The notes beneath the pieces are model-generated. The model was not told the DNA's origin. It saw only the letters and a list, made by a program, of their open reading frames with translations, and did no database searches. A DNA stretch of 64,000 nucleotides from the NCBI GenBank assembly GCA_964019165.1, contig OZ025283.1:13456711-13520710 (forward strand), read 5' to 3'. This document shows, one piece after another, positions 26,031 through 37,059 of the stretch. Made by a program: the position numbers and the translations under genes. This stretch comes from Mastigias papua. Taxonomy: Eukaryota; Cnidaria; Scyphozoa; Rhizostomeae; Mastigiidae. Numbering within the stretch: position 1 is the first letter of the stretch; every line of letters begins with the position of its first letter.

Positions 26031-29000
26031 CTTTTTGGCCACAAATGCCTCATTTTCATCACTTTTCAATCTGCAATCAAAATCAATCAATTTCAATTTT
26101 GGTCATTTTTCGGCAAAATACCAAGGTTATAGCCTGACTTTTTGGCCAAAAATTCCTCATTTTCATCACTTTTCAATCTGCAATCAAAATCAATCAATTT
26201 CAATTTTGGTCATTTTTTGGCAAAATACCAAGGTTATAGCCTTACTTTTTGGCCAAAAATGCCTCATTTTCATCACTTTTCAATCTGCAATCAAAATCAA
26301 TGAAGTTCAATTTTGGTCATTTTTCGGCAAAATACCAAGGTTATAGCCTTACTTTTTGGCCAAACATGCCTCATTTTCATCACTTTTCAATCTGCAATCA
26401 AAATCAATCAACTTCAATTTTGGTCATTTTTCGGCAAAATACCAAGGTTATAGCCTTACTTTTTGGCCAAAAATGCCTCATTTTCATCACTTTTCAATCT
26501 GCAATCAAAATCAATCAATTTCAATTTTGGTCATTTTTCGGCAAAATACCAAGGTTATAGCCTTACTTTTTGGCCAAATATGCCTCAGTTTCATCACTTT
26601 TCAATCTGCAATCACAGTTAATAGATTTCAATTTTGGTCATTTTTCGGCAAAATACCAAGGTTATAGCCTTACTTCTTGGCCAAACATGCCTCATTTTCA
26701 TCACTTTTCAATCTGCAATCAAAATCAATCAAGTTCAATTTTGGTCATTTTTCGGCAAAATACCAAGGTTATAGCCTTACTTTTTGGCCAAAAATGCCTC
26801 ATTTTCATCACTTTTCAATCTGCAATCAAAATCAATCAATTTCAATTTTGGTCATTTGTCGGCAAAATACCAAGGTTATAGCCTTACTTTTTGGCCAAAT
26901 ATGCCTCAGTTTCATCACTTTCCAATCTGCAATCACAGTTAATAGATTTCAATTTTGGTCATTTTTCGGCAAAATACCAAGGTTATAGCCTTACTTCTTG
27001 GCCAAACATGCCTCATTTTCATCACTTTTCAATCTGCAATCAAAATCAATCAATTTCAATTTTGGTCATTTTTCGGCAAAATACCAAGGTTATAGCCTTA
27101 CTTTTTGGCCACAAATGCCTCATTTTCATCACTTTTCAATCTGCAATCAAAATCAATCAATTTCAATTTTGGTCATTTTTCGGCAAAATACCAAGGTTAT
27201 AGCCTGACTTTTTGGCCAAAAAGTCCTCATTTTCATCACTGTTCAATCTGCAATCAAAATCAATCAATTTCAATTTTGGTCATTTTTCGGCAAAATACCA
27301 AGGTTATAGCCTTACGTTTTGGCCACAAATGCCTCATTTTCATCACTTTTCAATCTGCAATCAAAATCAATCAATTTCAATTTTGGTCATTTTTCGGCAA
27401 AATACCAAGGTTATAGCCTGACTTTTTGGCCAAAAATTCCTCATTTTCATCACTTTTCAATCTGCAATCAAAATCAATCAATTTCAATTTTGGTCATTTT
27501 TCGGCAAAATACCAAGGTTATAGCCTTACTTTTTGGCCAAAAATGCCTCATTTTCATCACTTTTCAATCTGCAATCAAAATCAATCAATTTCAATTTTGG
27601 TCATTTTTCGGCAAAATACCAAGGTTATAGCCTGACTTTTTGGCCAAAAAGTCCTCATTTTCATCACTTTTCAATCTGCAATCAAAATCAATCAATGTCA
27701 ATTTTGGTCATTTTTCGGGAAAATACCAAGGTTATAGCCTTACGTTTTGGCCACAAATGCCTCATTTTCATCACTTTTCAATCTGCAATCAAAATCAATC
27801 GATTTCAATTTTGGTCATTTTTCGGCAAAATACCAAGGTTATAGCCTGACTTTTTGGCCAAAAATTCCTCATTTTCATCACTTTTCAATCTGCAATCAAA
27901 ATCAATCAATTTCAATTTTGGTCATTTTTCGGCAAAATACCAAGGTTATAGCCTTACTTTTTGGCCAAAAATGCCTCATTTTCATCACTTTTCAATCTGC
28001 AATCAAAATCAATCAATTTCAATTTTGGTCATTTTTCGGCAAAATACCAAGGTTATAGCCTTACTTTTTGGCCAAATATGCCTCAGTTTCATCACTTTTC
28101 AATCTGCAATCACAGTTAATAGATTTCAATTTTGGTCATTTTTCGGCAAAATACCAAGGTTATAGCCTTACTTCTTGGCCAAACATGCCTCATTTTCATC
28201 ACTTTTCAATCTGCAATCAAAATCAATCAAGTTCAATTTTGGTCATTTTTCGGCAAAATACCAAGGTTATAGCCTTACTTTTTGGCCAAAAATGCCTCAT
28301 TTTCATCACTTTTCAATCTGCAATCAAAATCAATCAATTTCAATTTTGGTCATTTGTCGGCAAAATACCAAGGTTATAGCCTTACTTTTTGGCCAAATAT
28401 GCCTCAGTTTCATCACTTTTCAATCTGCAATCACAGTTAATAGATTTCAATTTTGGTCATTTTTCGGCAAAATACCAAGGTTATAGCCTTACTTCTTGGC
28501 CAAACATGCCTCATTTTCATCACTTTTCAATCTGCAATCAAAATCAATCAATTTCAATTTTGGTCATTTTTCGGCAAAATACCAAGGTTATAGCCTTACT
28601 TTTTGGCCACAAATGCCTCATTTTCATCACTTTTCAATCTGCAATCAAAATCAATCAATTTCAATTTTGGTCATTTTTCGGCAAAATACCAAGGTTATAG
28701 CCTGACTTTTTGGCCAAAAAGTCCTCATTTTCATCACTGTTCAATCTGCAATCAAAATCAATCAATTTCAATTTTGGTCATTTTTCGGCAAAATACCAAG
28801 GTTATAGCCTTACGTTTTGGCCACAAATGCCTCATTTTCATCACTTTTCAATCTGCAATCAAAATCAATCAATTTCAATTTTGGTCATTTTTCGGCAAAA
28901 TACCAAGGTTATAGCCTGACTTTTTGGCCAAAAATTCCTCATTTTCATCACTTTTCAATCTGCAATCAAAATCAATCAATTTCAATTTTGGTCATTTTTC

Positions 29001-29565
29001 GGCAAAATACCAAGGTTATAGCCTTACTTTTTGGCCACAAATGCCTCATTTTCATCACTTTTCAATCTGCAATCAAAATCAATCAATTTCAATTTTGGTC
29101 ATTTTTCGGCAAAATACCAAGGTTATAGCCTGACTTTTTGGCCAAAAAGTCCTCATTTTCATCACTGTTCAATCTGCAATCAAAATCAATCAATGTCAAT
29201 TTTGGTCATTTTTCGGCAAAATACCAAGGTTATAGCCTTACGTTTTGGCCACAAATGCCTCATTTTCATCACTTTTCAATCTGCAATCAAAATCAATCGA
29301 TTTCAATTTTGGTCATTTTTCGGCAAAATACCAAGGTTATAGCCTGACTTTTTGGCCAAAAATTCCTCATTTTCATCACTTTTCAATCTGCAATCAAAAT
29401 CAATCAATTTCAATTTTGGTCATTTTTCGGCAAAATACCTAGGTTATAGCCTTACTTTTTGGCCAAAAATTCCTCATTTTCATCACTTTTCAATCTGCAA
29501 TCAAAATCAATCAATTTCAATTTTGGTCATTTTTCGGCAAAATACCAAGGTTATAGCCTTACTTT
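26031..29565 (+). repeat. 107-bp satellite, domain D (14-monomer higher-order repeat)
   Basis: Diagnostic monomers at about 26570, 26677, 26891, 26998 and 27212 repeat 1498 bp (14 monomers) downstream at 28068, 28175, 28389, 28496 and 28710. Inside the unit, a 3-monomer block (26570 to 26891) is duplicated. The mix includes GGCCACAAATGCC, TTACGTTTTGG, AAAAAGTCCTCATTTTC and CACAGTTAATAG variants. In the right array the equivalent spacing is 11 monomers (1177 bp). Confidence 0.93.
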
Positions 29566-31470
29566 TTGGCCAAAAATGCCTCATTTCCATCACTTTTCAA
29601 TCTACAATCAAAATCAATCAATTTCAAGTTTGGTCATGTTTCGGCAAAATACCAAGGTTATAGCCTTACTTTTTGGCCAAATATGCCTCAGTTTCATCAC
29701 TTTTCAATCTGCAATCAACATCAATCAATTTTAATTTTGGTCATTTTTCGGCAAAATACCAAGGTTATAGCCTTACTTTTTGGCCAAAAATGCCTCATTT
29801 TCATCACTTTTCAATCTGCAATCAAAATCAATCAATTTCAATTTTGGTCATTTTTCGGCAAAATACCAAGGTTATAGCCTTACTTTTTGGCCAAAAATGC
29901 CTCATTTTCATCACTTTTCAATCTGCAATCAAAATCAATCAATTTCAATTTTGGTCATTTTTCGGCAAAATACCAAGGTTATAGCCTTACTTTTTGGCCA
30001 AAAATGCCTCATTTTCATCACTTTTCAATCTGCAATCAAAATCAATCAATTTCAATTTTGGTCATTTTTCGGCAAAATACCAAGGTTATAGCCTTACTTT
30101 TTGGCCAAAAATGCCTCATTTTCATCACTTTTCAATCTGCAATCAAAATCAATCAATTTCAATTTTGGTCATTTTTCGGCAAAATACCAAGGTTATAGCC
30201 TTACTTTTTGGCCAAAAATGCCTCATTTTCATTACTTTTCAATCTGCAATCAAAATCAATCAATTTTAATTTTGGTCATATTTCGGCAAAATACCAAGGT
30301 TATAGCCTTACTTTTTGGCCAAAAATGCCTCATTTTCATCACTTTTCAATCTGCAATCAAAATCAATCAATTTCAATTTTGGGTCATTTTTCGGCAAAAT
30401 ACCAAGGTTATAGCCTTACTTTTTGGCCAAAAATGCCTCATTTTCATCACTTTTCAATCTGCAATCAAAATCAATCAATTTCAATTTTGGTCATTTTTCG
30501 GCAAAATACCAAGGTTATAGCCTTACTTTTTGGCCAAAAATGCCTCATTTTCATCACTTTTCAATCTGCAATCAAAATCAATCAATTTCAATTTTGGTCA
30601 TTTTTCGGCAAAGTACCAAGGTTATAGCCTTACTTTTTGGCCAAAAATGCCTCATTTTCATCACTTTTCAATCTGCAATCAAAATCAATCAATTTCAATT
30701 TTGGTCATTTTTCGGCAAAATACCAAGGTTATAGCCTTACGTTTTGGCCAAATATGCCTCAGTTTCATCACTTTTCAATCTGCAATCAACATCAATCAAT
30801 TTTAATTTTGGTCATTTTTCGGCAAAATACCAAGGTTATAGCCTTACTTTTTGGCCAAAAATGCCTCATTTTCATCACTTTTCAATCTGCAATCAAAATC
30901 AATCAATTTCAATTTTGGTCATTTTTCGGCAAAATACCAAGGTTATAGCCTTACTTTTTGGCCAAAAATGCCTCATTTTCATCACTTTTCAATCTGCAAT
31001 CAAAATCAATCAATTTCAATTTTGGTCATTTTTCGGCAAAATACCAAGGTTATAGCCTTACTTTTTGGCCAAAAATGCCTCATTTTCATCACTTTTCAAT
31101 CTGCAATCAAAATCAATCAATTTCAATTTTGGTCATTTTTCGGCAAAATACCAAGGTTATAGCCTTACTTTTTGGCCAAAAATGCCTCATTTTCATCACT
31201 TTTCAATCTGCAATCAAAATCAATCAATTTCAATTTTGGTCATTTTTCGGCAAAATACCAAGGTTATAGCCTTACTTTTTGGCCAAAAATGCCTCATTTT
31301 CATCACTTTTCAATCTGCAATCAAAATCAATCAATTTCAATTTTGGTCATTTGTCGGCAAAATACCAAGGTTATAGCCTTACTTTTTGGCCAAAAATGCC
31401 TCATTTTCATCACTTTACAATCTGCAATCAACATCAATCAATTTCAATTTTGGTCATTTTTCGGCAAAAT
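29566..31470 (+). repeat. 107-bp satellite, domain E (10-monomer higher-order repeat), truncated at the insertion
   Basis: These are mostly consensus-like monomers with a 1071-bp period (29673 to 30744). The unit is ten monomers including one with an inherited extra G (TTTTGGGTCAT near 30380). The block matches 47731-49528 at a constant offset of 18058 bp up to the final GGCAAAAT. There the left array stops at the foreign element, while the paralogous copy continues with ACCAAGG. Confidence 0.94.
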
Positions 31471-31660
31471 TGGGACATTTACCGCGTAAATGTCCTTTAA
31501 CGACAAAGGCGACACGTTATGTTCCTTACTGCTACCCCCCATACTGGGTATCACATGATTAGACCATGTTCACGCCTTACTGCACGTCCATTCAACTCTA
31601 CAGTCCTCTTCGTACACACGTTCAGTAGCAATCAACATGGGGATACTTACGTTTTATTCT
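31471..31660 (+). repeat. Left terminal direct repeat of element 1 (190 bp)
   Basis: It is identical base for base, as far as I can compare by eye, to 34716-34905. Identity stops abruptly after CGTTTTATTCT, where interiors 1 and 2 begin. The sharp edges show a defined module rather than gradual divergence. No coding capacity is supported: the 73-codon frame starting here runs into non-conserved interior. Confidence 0.93.
31473..31495. other. Terminal hairpin in the left end of element 1
   Basis: GGACATTTAC and GTAAATGTCC are perfect reverse complements separated by CGC, a 10-bp stem with a three-base loop. It starts only two bases inside the element boundary. Terminal hairpins are used as recognition or termination signals by several rolling-circle and single-strand transposons; whether that applies here is inference. 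Confidence 0.9.
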
Positions 31661-34437
31661 GTTGGATTGAAGATGGACTTGGTACTCTTGATGAATCGTC
31701 TAGTGTAGTTGCTGCTCATCGTGTCAGGAATTCAGTGTAATTTCTAGAATGTGAACTGTATGAAAAAGGTGGCGAGTAATTGTCCGCTCCTATGGCTGTA
31801 GTTAGGCCCGTCACTTGTTTGGCATTCTCTGATGGTGAGTTTTCAGCATCTATGTGTCGCTTTCTATGGAGTGAACTTTGAAGTCGAAGAAGAGTGCTTA
31901 GGCATCAGTGTTGTGACTCCTGTTATACATCAGCGGTTGTGAGGTTTGCTGTTTGCCTATATCTCGCGCAGCATGGAAGGTACGTTGTCTTTGCTTTATA
32001 GGTCCGATGTACGTCCCATAGCAGGGATTCCTTGTTGTTTGTACGATAGTCTATTTTATGCCAGCAAACAATTATATAGTGCGTTCAGTAGTTGCTACAT
32101 GTGTTCACAATCGTCAGATCAGTTCATATGTTCCATTGTCTACTCAGGCGCCATTCCCCGCGCACTATGTAACAAGTAGGGTTCTAGTCGTCATTGCACA
32201 GTGTATGCGATTCTGGCATTGTGGTATGCCCTCTTGTACAGTATTTACGCTGATATCCCGGCCTTTCGGTACTCCTTCCTTTTGTATCACCGCTCATCAC
32301 ATTATATTTTGTTATTCTTTCAGTTCCAATTTAGTTAGATAAGTCACACAGCTATTTCCTTGTTCAGTCTCTCAACCAATCTGCATCACTGCGCGCCCAT
32401 TGCACAGGGACTCGGTCCGCTACAGCGTATGCAATGTTTCCCTAGATTTCCCTACCTTTGTACAATCTCTGGAACAATCTAGTGGTTACAGTGTTACACG
32501 GCAAAATTTCTTTTTCTAAATTAGCTTAATGTTGCTTAGTGTTGTAATATTAGATTTTCAAGATAGAGAGTTCCATACAGAATTTCTATACATCGCTCTT
32601 TCGTATAGGGCATACTTACTCAATTCATTCCTCAATATTCCATTGAACTCAAACTTTTGCTAGGCTATAACATTATTCTATATTTACAAAAAGTATTTAG
32701 ACAAATTATCATATCTGAGGATAGTAGATAGCATTATTTCAAAGCACTTGATATTCATAGAGGGGCTGCGCCTCCAAATCCTCCTGTGATGTTAGGAAAG
32801 GGGGTTGTACTCCCTGAGCCCACCAGAACTTCAACTCTCTAGAAGATCTACAGAATTTATTGAATTGTGTGACTTCAAAACACAGTGATATAAAAGTATA
32901 CTCAAGTGCTTTGTTAGCCTTAACCACTCAATGATGAACACATGTACATGGGAACAGCGAAAGTAGACTGAACAAACAATCACAACGTTTCGGAAAGAAC
33001 GGATCCAATGGCAGAAGACGAAAGATGTGCTATTGGCAAGGTCAGAAACAAAGGTCACATTGTACACCTCCAGGATTTGTGTGACGTTTGCCGCATTCTT
33101 ATTTGTATTATATGAGCATTCCTGTAGGAAAAGTCTACTTCTCAAGTCAGGAGAGCAACCCAGCAAATTCCCCTACTAATAACATTTTTTCCCTAGCTCT
33201 TAGCCATTTTCCCCGTAGATTTTCCCTACTTCCTCCGATGCTCCACTCTCATCCACTGTAGGGTAATGCCGCTTCGTGCGGGGGCGTTGACAGTAACTCA
33301 TCCCCTCACTCTTCAGTGCTCGTGATCCATTCAGTATTCCGGGTTTTGTCCACTTGGCCGGCAATGCCCTTGCTGTCATCATGTCGTTTGTTTTCTCCTT
33401 GCTTTCTTCGGTAGTAAATGTCGGGTCTCGCGTCTCCACTTCCGTCCCATTCGAATACAGTCTACACTGAGCGTGTAGACCAAGCTCTAATCTAGGCAAC
33501 TAAATTTCAGGGTTTTTCGTCGATTTATTCCACAACTGCGTAGCCCTAGGTCAGTAGCGGAATTTGCAGCGTCTAGATTGAGAGCGATACGTAGGTAGTG
33601 GGGAGGGAATCAATTTCAGGCAGGTTTCGCACGTGTCTTTCTTGTCACTCGATATTCTTAATCGTGTTCCTATTCTTTCACGCTTCACTGTGTATACTAG
33701 GTTATTCAATTTGCTCACGACATACATTATGAATGTCTGAAGCCAAACCCTAGTATTCAAACGGTTGGTTGTAAAGGGGAAAAGGATCTAGGTTTGTTTT
33801 CGCAAAGCGAACCACCTACAATACATTGTGTGACATCATGCCAAAGTTTAAGCTTTAGAACGACATGAGCGAGTTCTACCCCTGTTATTGCATAGTGCAA
33901 TGGTAGGTCATGCTGCTACTCAATTCTACGCGCATACAGACGGACACATGTAAGACCAACAAAAAAAAAAAACAAAAAAAAAAAAAACCTGTGTTTAGTA
34001 CAGGGAGGAAAGGCAAAAACGACTCATGAAATTTGTTGCAACTTCAAGAAAGTCAGGTATGTATCTGGAAGTTTTTATCATTTAGTGTGATGCCCCCCCT
34101 TTTGTTACCGAATAGGGAGGATGTGTCATGTGTATGAGCGCACTTGCGTCATCATTGTTCAATGCCTTTCAACGTCTTGAACCGGCGCGAACGCGCCCAT
34201 TTCGTCAGTAAAACATTGTTGCTTGAGATATCAAAGTAGATTCCAGTGGGATTAACTTTGTGACCACTAAGTACAGATAGTGTAGTCGATTGTGTATACA
34301 TACATGGTGCATTCCAGGTAGATTACCTACCACTCATCTCAGGATTCACCCTTCCAGGGATCAAAAAGAAAATCAAATAAGGCGATACTGATTTCGGTTG
34401 TTTTTCTCCTCGGGTGGCAGACTTGGGCGTATCTTGG
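31661..34437. other. Interior (cargo) of element 1: about 2.8 kb without a recognisable gene
   Basis: The composition is mixed and non-repetitive, with no satellite and no obvious internal tandem repeat. Open frames exist on both strands but are short: 94 codons at 32058-32342 (+), 111 codons at 32831-33166 (-) and 99 codons at 33200-33499 (-). None shows a domain I recognise, and none has support from codon pattern or context. A minus-strand pair at 32739-33166 overlaps in different frames, which argues against simple coding. An A-rich tract lies near 33961. The sequence could be captured genomic DNA or decayed element sequence. Confidence 0.6.
33961..33987 (+). repeat. A-rich tract (A12-C-A14)
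   Basis: Two adenine runs are separated by one C inside cargo 1. It could be the tail of a retrotransposed fragment, but I see no target-site duplication or recognisable retroelement upstream. A simple homopolymer is equally likely. Confidence 0.9.
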
Positions 34438-34715
34438 CGAGAGGTTGCCATTTGTACCCATGGCAACGAAACTGTTAAATACTATATGTACATTCTGTCT
34501 CTCATACAGGGCATAAACGTCTTAAGCCCTACTCAATTGCTGATATGCATTTGACTTATGTTACAGTGAGATTCACAATTGCGTTTATTATGAATACAAC
34601 GATACGACCCAATTTACTGCCAACCCATTAGCATCTTTGTCTAGTTCCTTAATCCCGTTATCTCATTCGTATTGCTATTTCAATATTATTATGCACAGGA
34701 GCCTAGAGGCGTTAA
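34438..34715 (+). repeat. Right terminal direct repeat of element 1 (278 bp)
   Basis: It is identical by eye to 37693-37970. It starts at CGAGAGGTTGCC and ends at GAGGCGTTAA, with unrelated sequence immediately before each copy. It joins directly to the left end of element 2, making a 468-bp right-end plus left-end block in the middle of the insertion. Confidence 0.93.
34444..34467. other. Subterminal hairpin at the inner edge of the right end, element 1
   Basis: GTTGCCAT and ATGGCAAC form a perfect 8-bp stem around the loop TTGTACCC. It sits six bases inside the start of the conserved 278-bp end, that is at its cargo-side border, unlike the left-end hairpin, which is at the outer tip. Confidence 0.85.
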
Positions 34716-34905
34716 TGGGACATTTACCGCGTAAATGTCCTTTAACGACAAAGGCGACACGTTATGTTCCTTACTGCTACCCCCCATACTGGGTATCACA
34801 TGATTAGACCATGTTCACGCCTTACTGCACGTCCATTCAACTCTACAGTCCTCTTCGTACACACGTTCAGTAGCAATCAACATGGGGATACTTACGTTTT
34901 ATTCT
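34716..34905 (+). repeat. Left terminal direct repeat of element 2 (190 bp)
   Basis: This is the second copy of the 190-bp end at 31471-31660. After CGTTTTATTCT the sequence switches to CCCACCCTCC, whereas element 1 continues GTTGGATTG. Confidence 0.93.
34718..34740. other. Terminal hairpin in the left end of element 2
   Basis: This is the second copy of the 10-bp stem, three-base loop hairpin (GGACATTTAC, CGC, GTAAATGTCC). Here it lies three bases from the CGTTAA terminus of element 1, so it marks the element-element junction. Confidence 0.9.
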
Positions 34906-35120
34906 CCCACCCTCCCTACCCTTAGAACTAGTCTACATGCAATTCTCTTCCCTGGTCGTATCGTTGAGGCTCTGATCTTGCACATTTCATCTTCGTTTTA
35001 CCCCTCTTAGCAGCCCCCAGTGACCATCATTGACCTCATCGCGATGTTCCTGCCCAATAAGGTGGCGCGTTTGTTAACCATGGCACCACCCCACTACGGA
35101 TATTGTTATATCCCGTTTAC
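34906..35120. other. Unique sequence between the left end and the 76-bp array
   Basis: About 215 bp of non-repetitive sequence with no open frame of note, leading into degenerate copies of the 76-bp repeat. Nothing recognisable. Confidence 0.6.
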
Positions 35121-37020
35121 AATGCAATAACTAATTGTAATCGAGAAAGTTCTCCAAGTTTTTTTTATTGTTTTTTTTTTGCAATGCATTACTTATATGT
35201 GATCGAGAAATTTCTTGAAATTGCACAATGCAATGTATATGTGATATGTGATTGAGGAAATCCTCAAAGTTTATGCAATACAATAATTATATGAGATCAA
35301 GCAAGTGCTCGACATTATGATATGTGACCGAGGAAGTCCTCGAGTTTTATGCAATGCAATATTTACAAGATATCGAGCAAGTGCTCAATATTATGATATG
35401 TGATCGAGGAAGTCCTCGAGTTTTATGCAATGCAATATTTATATGAGATCGAGCAAGTGCTCGACATTATGATATGTGATCGAGGAAGTCCTCGAGTTTT
35501 ATGCAATGCAATATTTATATGAGATCAAGCAAGTGCTCGACATTATGATATGTGATTGAGGAAGTCCTCGAGTTTTATGCAAGGCAATATTTACAAGACA
35601 TCGAGCAAGTGCTCAATATTATGATATGTGATCGAGGAAGTCCTCGAGTTTTATGCAATGCAATATTGATATGAGATCGAGCAAGTGCTCGACATTATGA
35701 TATGTGATCGAGGAAGTCCTCGAGATTTATGCAATGCAATATTTATATGAGATCGAGCAAGTGCTCGACATTATGATATGAGATCGAGGAAGTCCTCGAG
35801 TTTTATGCAATGCTATATTTACAAGACATCGAGCAAGTGCTCGATATTATGATTTGTGATCGAGGAAGTCCTCGAGTTTTATGCAATGCAATATTTACAA
35901 GACATCGAGCAAGTGCTCAATATTATGATATGTGATCGAGGAAGTCCTCGAGTTTTATGCAATGCAATATTTACAAGACATCGAGCAAGTGCTCAATATT
36001 ATGATATGTGATCGAGGAAGTCCTCGAGTTTTATGCAATGCAATATTGATATGAGATCGAGCAAGTGCTCAAAATTATATATGTGATCGAGGAAGTCCTC
36101 GAGCTTTATGCAATGGAATATTTACAAGACATCGAGCAAGTGCTCAATATTATGATATGTGATCGAGGAAGTCCTCGAGCTTTATGCAATGCAATATTTA
36201 CAAGACATCGAGCAAGTGCTCGACATTATGATATGTGATCGAGGAAGTCCTCGAGTTTTATGCAATGCAATATTTACAAGACATCGAGCAAGTGCTCGAC
36301 ATTATGATATGTGATCGAGGAAGTCCTCGAGTTTTATGCAATGCAATATTTATATGAGATCGAGCAAGTGCTCGACATTATGATATGTGATCGAGGAAGT
36401 CCTCGAGTTTCATGCAATGCAATATTTACAAGACATCGAGCAAGTGCTCAAAATTATATATGTGATCGAGGAAGTCCTCGAGATTTATGCAATGCAATAT
36501 TTATATGAGATCGAGCAAGTGCTCAATATTATGATATGTGATCGAGGAAGTCCTCGAGTTTTATGCAATGCAATATTTATATGAGATCGAGCAAGTGCTC
36601 GACATTATGATATGTGATCGAGGAAGTCCTCGAGTTTTATGCAATGCAATATTTACAAGACATCGAGCAATTGCTCGACATTTGATATGTGATCGAGGAA
36701 GTCCTCGAGTTTTATGCGAGGCAATATTTGCAAGACATCGAGCAAGTGCTCAATATTATGATATGTGATCGAGGAAGTCCTCGAGTTTTATGCAATGAAA
36801 TATTGACAAGACATCGAGCAAGTGCTCGACATTATGATATGTTATCGAGGAAGTCCTCGAAGTTTTTGCTATGCATTAATTATCTGAGATCGAGACAGTT
36901 CTCCAAGTAGTGCAATGCAATGTTTATAGTTGTTATGTGATCAAGGAAGTCCTCAATGTTTATGTAATGCAATGTTGCAATGCAATGTTTATATATGATC
37001 GACGTAGTCCTTGACGTTTA
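35121..37020 (+). repeat. 76-bp minisatellite, about 21 good copies plus decayed edge copies
   Basis: The core, about 35321-36868, has units of 75-76 bp. Each holds two dyad motifs: TCGAGGA-AG-TCCTCGA and TCGAGCA-AG-TGCTCGA, each a 7-bp inverted repeat around AG, separated by TTTATGCAATGCAATATTT-type sequence. The linker alternates between TTTACAAGACATCG and TTTATATGAGATCG forms, giving unit subtypes. Copies decay at both edges (35121-35320 and 36869-37020), as expected when unequal exchange homogenises only the centre. Short frames of 65-76 codons in it are repeat read-through, not genes. A T-rich tract interrupts the left edge near 35160-35180. Confidence 0.95.
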
Positions 37021-37059
37021 TTCACTGCCATTTCTATACGTAATCTTTTTTACATACAA

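Larger units (their letters stand above)
31471..34715. mobile_element. Putative non-autonomous mobile element 1 (3245 bp)
   Basis: The element is defined by ends it shares exactly with the adjacent element. It begins TGGGACATTTACC directly after satellite GGCAAAAT and ends GAGGCGTTAA directly before the next copy's TGGGACATT. The interior is unrelated to element 2. No reverse transcriptase, transposase, Rep-helicase or tyrosine recombinase is recognisable, so it is not autonomous. I see no long terminal inverted repeats and no target-site duplication. Subterminal TTAACG (31498-31503) is complementary to the terminal CGTTAA, a possible short asymmetric inverted repeat. Helitron/Helentron-like or circular tyrosine-recombinase elements would fit the lack of duplication, but canonical Helitron TC and CTRR ends are absent. 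The class is unresolved. Confidence 0.6.

Noticed and set aside
1..31470. Hundreds of overlapping open frames of 64-316 codons encoding an MAKNASFSSLFNLQS-like repeat protein
   Set aside because: They are one satellite read in three frames. Length is set by the 107-bp period, single-base changes move the stop, and overlapping frames occur everywhere. No codon signature, start context or domain supports translation.
32831..33166. 111-codon minus-strand open frame in cargo 1 as a gene or gene fragment
   Set aside because: No recognisable domain, overlaps another frame at 32739-32927, and the length is within chance expectation for 2.8 kb. I kept it only as a note in the cargo entry.
33200..33499. 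99-codon minus-strand open frame, charged and hydrophilic, as a gene
   Set aside because: No family resemblance I can name, and no conserved copy in element 2. A homology search would decide.
31471..34715. Canonical Helitron
   Set aside because: Neither orientation has a 5' TC with a 3' CTRR end and a hairpin about 10 bases upstream, nor an A|T target. Only the lack of target duplication and the terminal hairpin agree, so the class is left open.
36311..36910. 65-76 codon open frames with MIEEVLEF/CDRGSPR repeats
   Set aside because: They are read-through of the 76-bp minisatellite in different frames, not coding sequence.
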